A stretch of DNA of 64,000 nucleotides from Streptomyces sp. NRRL F-5135 (lineage in GTDB: Bacteria > Actinomycetota > Actinomycetes > Streptomycetales > Streptomycetaceae): the NCBI RefSeq assembly GCF_000719775.1, contig NZ_JOHR01000025.1, forward strand, positions 49,785 through 113,784. Direction: 5' to 3'. This document shows positions 60,040 to 64,000 of this stretch, one piece after another. A program made the position numbers and the translations under genes. Below the pieces are notes generated by a model. It was not told the DNA's origin and did no database searches. It saw nothing but the letters and a program-made list of their open reading frames with translations. How positions within the stretch are numbered: position 1 is the first letter of the stretch; the number at the start of each line of letters is the position of its first letter.

Positions 60040-61767
60040 CTACTCCTCGTCCGGCCGGGTGACGGTATCCGTCGGGGACGCGGTCTTCCGCGAGGAGGCG
60101 GCTTCCGGCGAGGAGGCGGTGGTCTCCTGCCGGGCGGTCACCTCCGCCCGGGACGCGGGGTCCAGTGTCCGGCGCGCGATCTGGCCGCGCTCCTCGTCCG
60201 ACACCGGCATGTCGACGCGCTCCCCGTAGTACCAGCGGTTCAGCGCGGCCCGGAGCCGGTCGCCACGGGACGCCTCGGTGCCCGGTCTCTCCAACGGTAC
60301 GGGGATGTCACGGACCAGCACGCGGTAGCGCTGCTCGGCCGGGACCGGTGCGTGCCCCGTGCCGATCTCGCCGTAGACGCTCTGCACGACCTTGCCCGTC
60401 GGTGTCCCCTCCTCCAGCAGGCGCCGGTCGTGTGCCTGCAGGGCGAGGCAGAGGCGTTTGGTGACCGCGTAGGAGACGACCGGTCCGACGACGACCGTCA
60501 CGCGGAAGATCCAGGTGAGCGCGTTGACGGACACGTGGAAGGAGTAGGCGATGACGTCGTTGCCCCCGGCCAGCAGGAGGACGGCGTAGAAGACGATCGC
60601 CGCCACACCCAGGCCCGTACGGGTCGGATTGTCGCGGGGCCGGTCGCACAGGTGGTGCTCCCGCAGGTCCCCGGTCGCCCATTTCTCGACGTACGGATAC
60701 AGGTAGAGCACCGTGAAGACGAGCCCCGGCAGGATCACCGCCGGGATCAGGACGTTCCACATGAAGGTGTGCCCCGCCACCGCGCTCTCCCACGGGGGCA
60801 TCAGGCGCAGCGCCCCCTCGAGGAAGCCCACGTACCAGTCGGGCTGCGCGTCCGTGGCGACCTGGTCGGTGCGGTAAGGACCGTAGGTCCAGATCGGATT
60901 GATCTGGGCGAGGCCGCTGATGAGGGCGACCACACCGAAGACCATCGCGCTCAGCCCCATGGACTTCGCCGTGAACTGCGGGAACATGGGCTGCCCGACC
61001 ACGTTCGTGTTCGTCCTGCCCCGGAACGCCCACTGGGTGTGCTTGAGATACACGACCAGAGCGAGATGCGCGCCGATCAGCGCGATGAGTATCCCCGGCA
61101 CGAACAGGACGTGCAGGATGTACAGCCGGGGAATGAGCAGTTGCCCGGGATAGACCCCGCCCCACATGAAATCGCTCAGGTACGTTCCGACGACGGGAAT
61201 GGAGAGCACGATCGTGTGAGCGGTGCGCAGGCCCGTGCCGGACAGGAGGTCGTCCGGCAGCGAGTAGCCCGCGAAACCCTCCAGCAGCGCGAGGAGGAAG
61301 AGCGTCACCCCGACCGTCCAGTTGGCCTCGCGCGGGCGGCGGAACGCCCCCGTGAAGAAGACCCGGAGCATGTGCACCGTCAGGGCCGCGACGAACATCA
61401 GGGCCGCCCAGTGGTGCATCTGACGGATCAGCAGCCCGCCGCGCACGGCGAAGCTGATGTCCAGGGTGGAGGCGTAGGCCTCGGACATCGGCAGGCCCTG
61501 CAACGGGACGTAGGAGCCGTGGTAGACCACCTGCGCCGTACCGGGCCGGAAGAACAGGGTGAGGTAGCTGCCCGTCACCACCAGGACCAGGAAGCTGTAA
61601 AGGGCGAGCTCGCCCAGCAGAAAGGACCAGTGATCGGGAAACGCCTTCCGCAGCAGCGTCCGAACGGCCTCGGAAACCGGCAGTCGGCGGTCCAGCGCGA
61701 CGAATCCGGTGACCGCCGCCCGACGCGCCCGTGCCTCGGCCCTCGCCTGCCGTTTCCGGAACAGCAT
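60040..61767 (-). CDS. qcrB: Cytochrome b subunit of a bc1 complex, orphan QcrB-like
   Basis: 575-residue menaquinol-oxidising subunit with eight or so hydrophobic segments. RQMHHWAALMFVAALTVHML and SGTGLRTAHTIVLSIPVVGT hold the heme b His pairs, and QINPIWTYGPYRTDQVATDA the PEWY-equivalent region. The C-terminal 130 residues are hydrophilic. The other subunits (QcrA, QcrC) are not encoded nearby, so this is a stand-alone second copy, paralleling the orphan ctaD-ctaF pair. The ATG at 61767 lies behind GGGGAGCGTGGCCG. Confidence 0.92.
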   Translation of the reverse strand: MLFRKRQARAEARARRAAVTGFVALDRRLPVSEAVRTLLRKAFPDHWSFLLGELALYSFLVLVVTGSYLTLFFRPGTAQVVYHGSYVPLQGLPMSEAYASTLDISFAVRGGLLIRQMHHWAALMFVAALTVHMLRVFFTGAFRRPREANWTVGVTLFLLALLEGFAGYSLPDDLLSGTGLRTAHTIVLSIPVVGTYLSDFMWGGVYPGQLLIPRLYILHVLFVPGILIALIGAHLALVVYLKHTQWAFRGRTNTNVVGQPMFPQFTAKSMGLSAMVFGVVALISGLAQINPIWTYGPYRTDQVATDAQPDWYVGFLEGALRLMPPWESAVAGHTFMWNVLIPAVILPGLVFTVLYLYPYVEKWATGDLREHHLCDRPRDNPTRTGLGVAAIVFYAVLLLAGGNDVIAYSFHVSVNALTWIFRVTVVVGPVVSYAVTKRLCLALQAHDRRLLEEGTPTGKVVQSVYGEIGTGHAPVPAEQRYRVLVRDIPVPLERPGTEASRGDRLRAALNRWYYGERVDMPVSDEERGQIARRTLDPASRAEVTARQETTASSPEAASSRKTASPTDTVTRPDEE

Positions 61768-61919
61768 CGGCCACGCTCCCCTTGTCCGCCCCCTTGTCCG
61801 CGTCGGCTGGGGCCACCGCCCACCGCAGGTGGACTACCCGACCGACACCGGCCGTAGCGGACACGGCCACCGCATTCCCACAACAGGGGGTGAGGGCGCG
61901 GGCCAGGTGGGTCAACCGG

Positions 61920-62459
61920 TCAACCGCCGGCCACCGGCCGTTCGGGTGCGGGGCCGCCGGTCGGGGCCCCGGTGTCCTCGTCGTCGACGGCGTGGCGGAG
62001 GAAGTCGTCGACCATCCGGTGGAACAGAGTCGCGAGCTGCTGGAGTTCCTCGGGTGACCACTCCGACAGGGCCAGTTGCATCCCCCGGCAGCTCGCCTCG
62101 CTGATGCGGTCGACCGCGTCCCGGCCGGCCTGCGCCAGCTGGATGCGCTGCGCACGGCGGTCGTCCGGGTCCGGGACCCGGGACACATAACCCGCCTTCT
62201 GCAACTGCTGCACCTGCCGGGTGACGTGCGACGCCTCCACGCCCAGTTGAACGGCCAGCTCACCGGGGCGCAGAGGGTCCGCGTCGGCGATCCGCCGCAG
62301 CAGCGCCACGGCGGCCCGGTCCAGCGGTACTCCGGCCAGCGCCATGAGCCGTTCGTGCTGCCTGACCCGGTTGGTCAGATAGGCGATACGGTTCAGAGCC
62401 CGCTCGATCTCGACCACGTGCGACGAGACGGGGGCGGCTGCTTGTGGCGGTGTCGGCAT
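61920..62459 (-). CDS. MarR-family transcriptional regulator
   Basis: 179 residues. The winged helix is ADPLRPGELAVQLGVEASHV and TRQVQQLQKAGYVSRVPDPD, with DDRRAQRIQLAQAG as wing. The N-terminal and C-terminal helices form the usual dimer interface (ALNRIAYLTNRVRQHERLMA; ELQQLATLFHRMVDDFLRHA). ATG at 62459 was chosen; a GTG at 62465 is possible. An inverted repeat just upstream (62478-62496) suggests autoregulation. It might also control the neighbouring cytochrome b gene, which lies downstream on the same strand after a 152-base gap. Confidence 0.9.
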   Translation of the reverse strand: MPTPPQAAAPVSSHVVEIERALNRIAYLTNRVRQHERLMALAGVPLDRAAVALLRRIADADPLRPGELAVQLGVEASHVTRQVQQLQKAGYVSRVPDPDDRRAQRIQLAQAGRDAVDRISEASCRGMQLALSEWSPEELQQLATLFHRMVDDFLRHAVDDEDTGAPTGGPAPERPVAGG

Positions 62460-62477
62460 GCACACCACCCTACCAGC

Positions 62478-62496
62478 TACTTGCTTTACTCAAGTA
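62478..62496. promoter_or_regulatory. MarR operator candidate
   Basis: TACTTG-CTTTACT-CAAGTA: perfect 6-bp arms with a 7-base spacer in an AT-rich stretch, 19 bases before the MarR start codon. This is the usual size and place of a MarR-family operator. Confidence 0.75.
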
Positions 62497-63217
62497 AATC
62501 AAGACGTTTAGCCGCGCCCACAGCCAACGACGGCACCACGTCCACCGGCATGGCGGAGTGGCACACATCACATCACGGCGCGGTGAACGCGGACCCGTCC
62601 GTCACGGAGCGGAACACATGCGTCCGATTGACTGTGTACTCCACCCTCCAGGCGCATTCCGCTGCCCGCGGAACCGACACGCCCGGAAATCAATGAGGCC
62701 GACGCGTCACGCGGAACACACGGTACGCGTGTCACCGGAGTGACGAATTCCATGAGTTGGCATTCCACTTCCGCTTTCCCACTCTTTACCTTTTCCGCCT
62801 ACGCCTGACGGTACAGCGAGAATCAGCCATGTGCTCCAAACGCACGACAACGACTCGTCCGGTGGTTGGAGATCACCCCCTCCTCAAGGATGACGCTCAA
62901 CGCGGGTAGATCGCGGAGGCTATGGCCGTGACCGCGACCAACACACCGCATCCGCCTTAGATTTCGAACCATTCAGGGCGGGCCTCCTTGGAAACAGAAG
63001 GCTTCCGTTCCGCCATACCGGCTCCGGCCGGTGGCGCGCGCGATGCGAGGCGAAGCCCGGATTCACGGGCTCCGCATTGGTCGGCCGACACCCCTGGGCA
63101 CTGCCCGACGAGGGCCGCCTATTCACCTGTCCATACCCCTGACACACCATCAGTTCCGCTGGCCAACAGGCCGGACAACCCTGTTCGCCATGCCGGAGAA
63201 CACCACAGGAGAACTCT
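62497..63217. other. Long noncoding region upstream of the NlpC/P60 gene
   Basis: About 720 bases with lower GC than the surroundings and no convincing gene. A small hairpin AGCCCG-GATTCA-CGGGCT lies at 63054-63071. The size suggests a long 5' leader of the cell-wall hydrolase, as in Streptomyces genes controlled by the c-di-AMP (ydaO) riboswitch, but the conserved riboswitch core could not be identified. Confidence 0.4.
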
Positions 63218-64000
63218 GTGTCCCATAACGTCATGCTGCGCTCCTCCGCGATATCCGTCGCTCTGGTCTGCGCGGTCACGGGCGGCACGCTCGCGGCCAC
63301 GTCGGCGTCGGCCGCGCCTGCCCCCGTACCGGCCACGGCCACGGTCTCGGCTGCCGCTTCCGACAACGACCACGGAAGCAACGGCCAGGGCCCGGTCACA
63401 CCGGTCGACCCATCCAGACAGGAAGTCGCCGAGCAGGGCATCCAGGCGCTCGCCCCGAAGATCACCCGGAGCCAGGTGATAGCGCGGGCCAAGGCCTGGG
63501 TGGGCATCGGCCTCGACTACGACTGGGGCGGCTCGTACCAGGGTTACCGCACCGACTGTTCCGGCTACGTGTCCATGGCCTGGAAGCTCGACGCGTCGCT
63601 CACCACGGACACCTTCGGCCCGCGCGGTGTCACCGAGGGGATCGGCAAGAGCGAACTGAAGCCGGGTGACGCGCTCTTGAACAAGGCCAGCGGCGCCTCC
63701 GGCCACGTGGTCCTCTTCGAGAAGTGGAGCGACTCGGACCACTCCACGTACATGGGTTACGAGTTCACCTCCTCCGGGGTGCACCACCGCGAGATCCCGT
63801 ACCCCTACTACTCGGGCTACGGCACCTTCGTCCCGGTCCGCAACAAGTCGGTCGTCGAGGACGGCCCCGCGGATCCGGGGATGACGGAGCTGGCGGCGGG
63901 TGAGTTCAGCGGCGGCGGCAAGAACGACCTGCTGGCCGTACAGGTGTCGACGGGCAAGCTGTTCATGTACCCCAACACCGGCGGCAGCGGACTCGACATG
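63218..64000 (+). CDS. Secreted NlpC/P60-like protein with FG-GAP tail, cut by window end
   Basis: The first 261 codons are visible. MSHNVMLRSSAISVALVCAV and TGGTLAATSASAAPAPVPAT form a Sec signal with cleavage about residue 33. The NlpC/P60-type domain has ARAKAWVGIGLDYDWGGSYQ and GYRTDCSGYVSMAWKLDASL with the catalytic Cys, then ASGHVVLFEKWSDSDHSTYM with the His. GEFSGGGKNDLLAVQVSTGK begins an FG-GAP/VCBS beta-propeller repeat that continues beyond the window. The GTG at 63218 has ACAGGAG upstream. It should act on cell-wall peptides or extracellular polymers. Confidence 0.85.
   Translation, partial: MSHNVMLRSSAISVALVCAVTGGTLAATSASAAPAPVPATATVSAAASDNDHGSNGQGPVTPVDPSRQEVAEQGIQALAPKITRSQVIARAKAWVGIGLDYDWGGSYQGYRTDCSGYVSMAWKLDASLTTDTFGPRGVTEGIGKSELKPGDALLNKASGASGHVVLFEKWSDSDHSTYMGYEFTSSGVHHREIPYPYYSGYGTFVPVRNKSVVEDGPADPGMTELAAGEFSGGGKNDLLAVQVSTGKLFMYPNTGGSGLDM

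Noticed and set aside
62497..63217. ydaO (c-di-AMP) riboswitch before the NlpC/P60-like gene
   Set aside because: The length and gene type fit, but the conserved core could not be recognised by eye, so it is left as an open question only.

Overview
The window is very GC-rich, has dense GC3-biased genes, many ATGA/GTGA stop-start overlaps, GTG starts and a few TTA codons. This fits a Streptomyces (or close actinomycete) chromosome. No rRNA, tRNA, IS element, integrase or CRISPR array was recognised. Several relics of broken genes and short tandem repeats between genes suggest an accessory or chromosome-arm region.

Layout. 1-2042 (minus) is a glycine-betaine/quaternary-amine type ABC importer (lipoprotein cut by the window edge, two permeases). 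It is separated by a repeat-rich gap from an amino-acid permease (2728-4149). 4274-8577 holds a SAV2177-type methyltransferase, a hypothetical protein, a DUF2236 protein, a gene relic and an endolysin-like amidase. 9004-12155 holds a GH105 glycoside hydrolase, a leaderless TTA-containing glycosyltransferase and relics of a sulfatase and a glycosidase. 12338-17965 is an NMT1-type ABC importer divergent from a nucleoside phosphorylase and an IclR regulator. 18145-23379 holds an orphan sugar-type binding protein, a small membrane protein, a second SAV2177-type methyltransferase, a GNAT enzyme, a P450-ferredoxin pair and an SGNH relic. 23428-29830 is a Pot-like ABC importer operon ending in adenosine deaminase, divergent from its probable LacI repressor. 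29952-33046 holds an alpha/beta hydrolase, a Tat-exported sulfite-oxidase-like enzyme and a methyltransferase.

33158-37180 (minus) is a tight operon of three different PLP enzymes: an alanine-racemase-fold decarboxylase-like protein with a TTA codon, a cysteine synthase fused to a rhodanese, and a class V aminotransferase. It lies beside an internally deleted enolase-superfamily relic and an MFS transporter. It is the best candidate here for an undescribed pathway.

39501-45139 is a stress/respiration block: orphan cytochrome oxidase subunits CtaD and CtaF, a short-chain dehydrogenase and a large-subunit catalase. Sigma-B-like promoters are visible before ctaD and the catalase. An orphan cytochrome b (60040-61767) and a MarR regulator lie further right.

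45393-60001 is a large cell-surface or glycoconjugate cluster. It contains a polysaccharide pyruvyl-transferase-like gene and a 13-kb run of translationally coupled genes for ADP-heptose formation (gmhB, gmhA, hldE), two GT9 heptosyltransferase-like enzymes, five other glycosyltransferases, a nucleotide-sugar epimerase/decarboxylase and a carbamoyltransferase. The gmhB reading frame lacks a stop and runs in frame into a downstream glycosyltransferase, which suggests a frameshift. The window ends in a secreted NlpC/P60-like protein with an FG-GAP tail.
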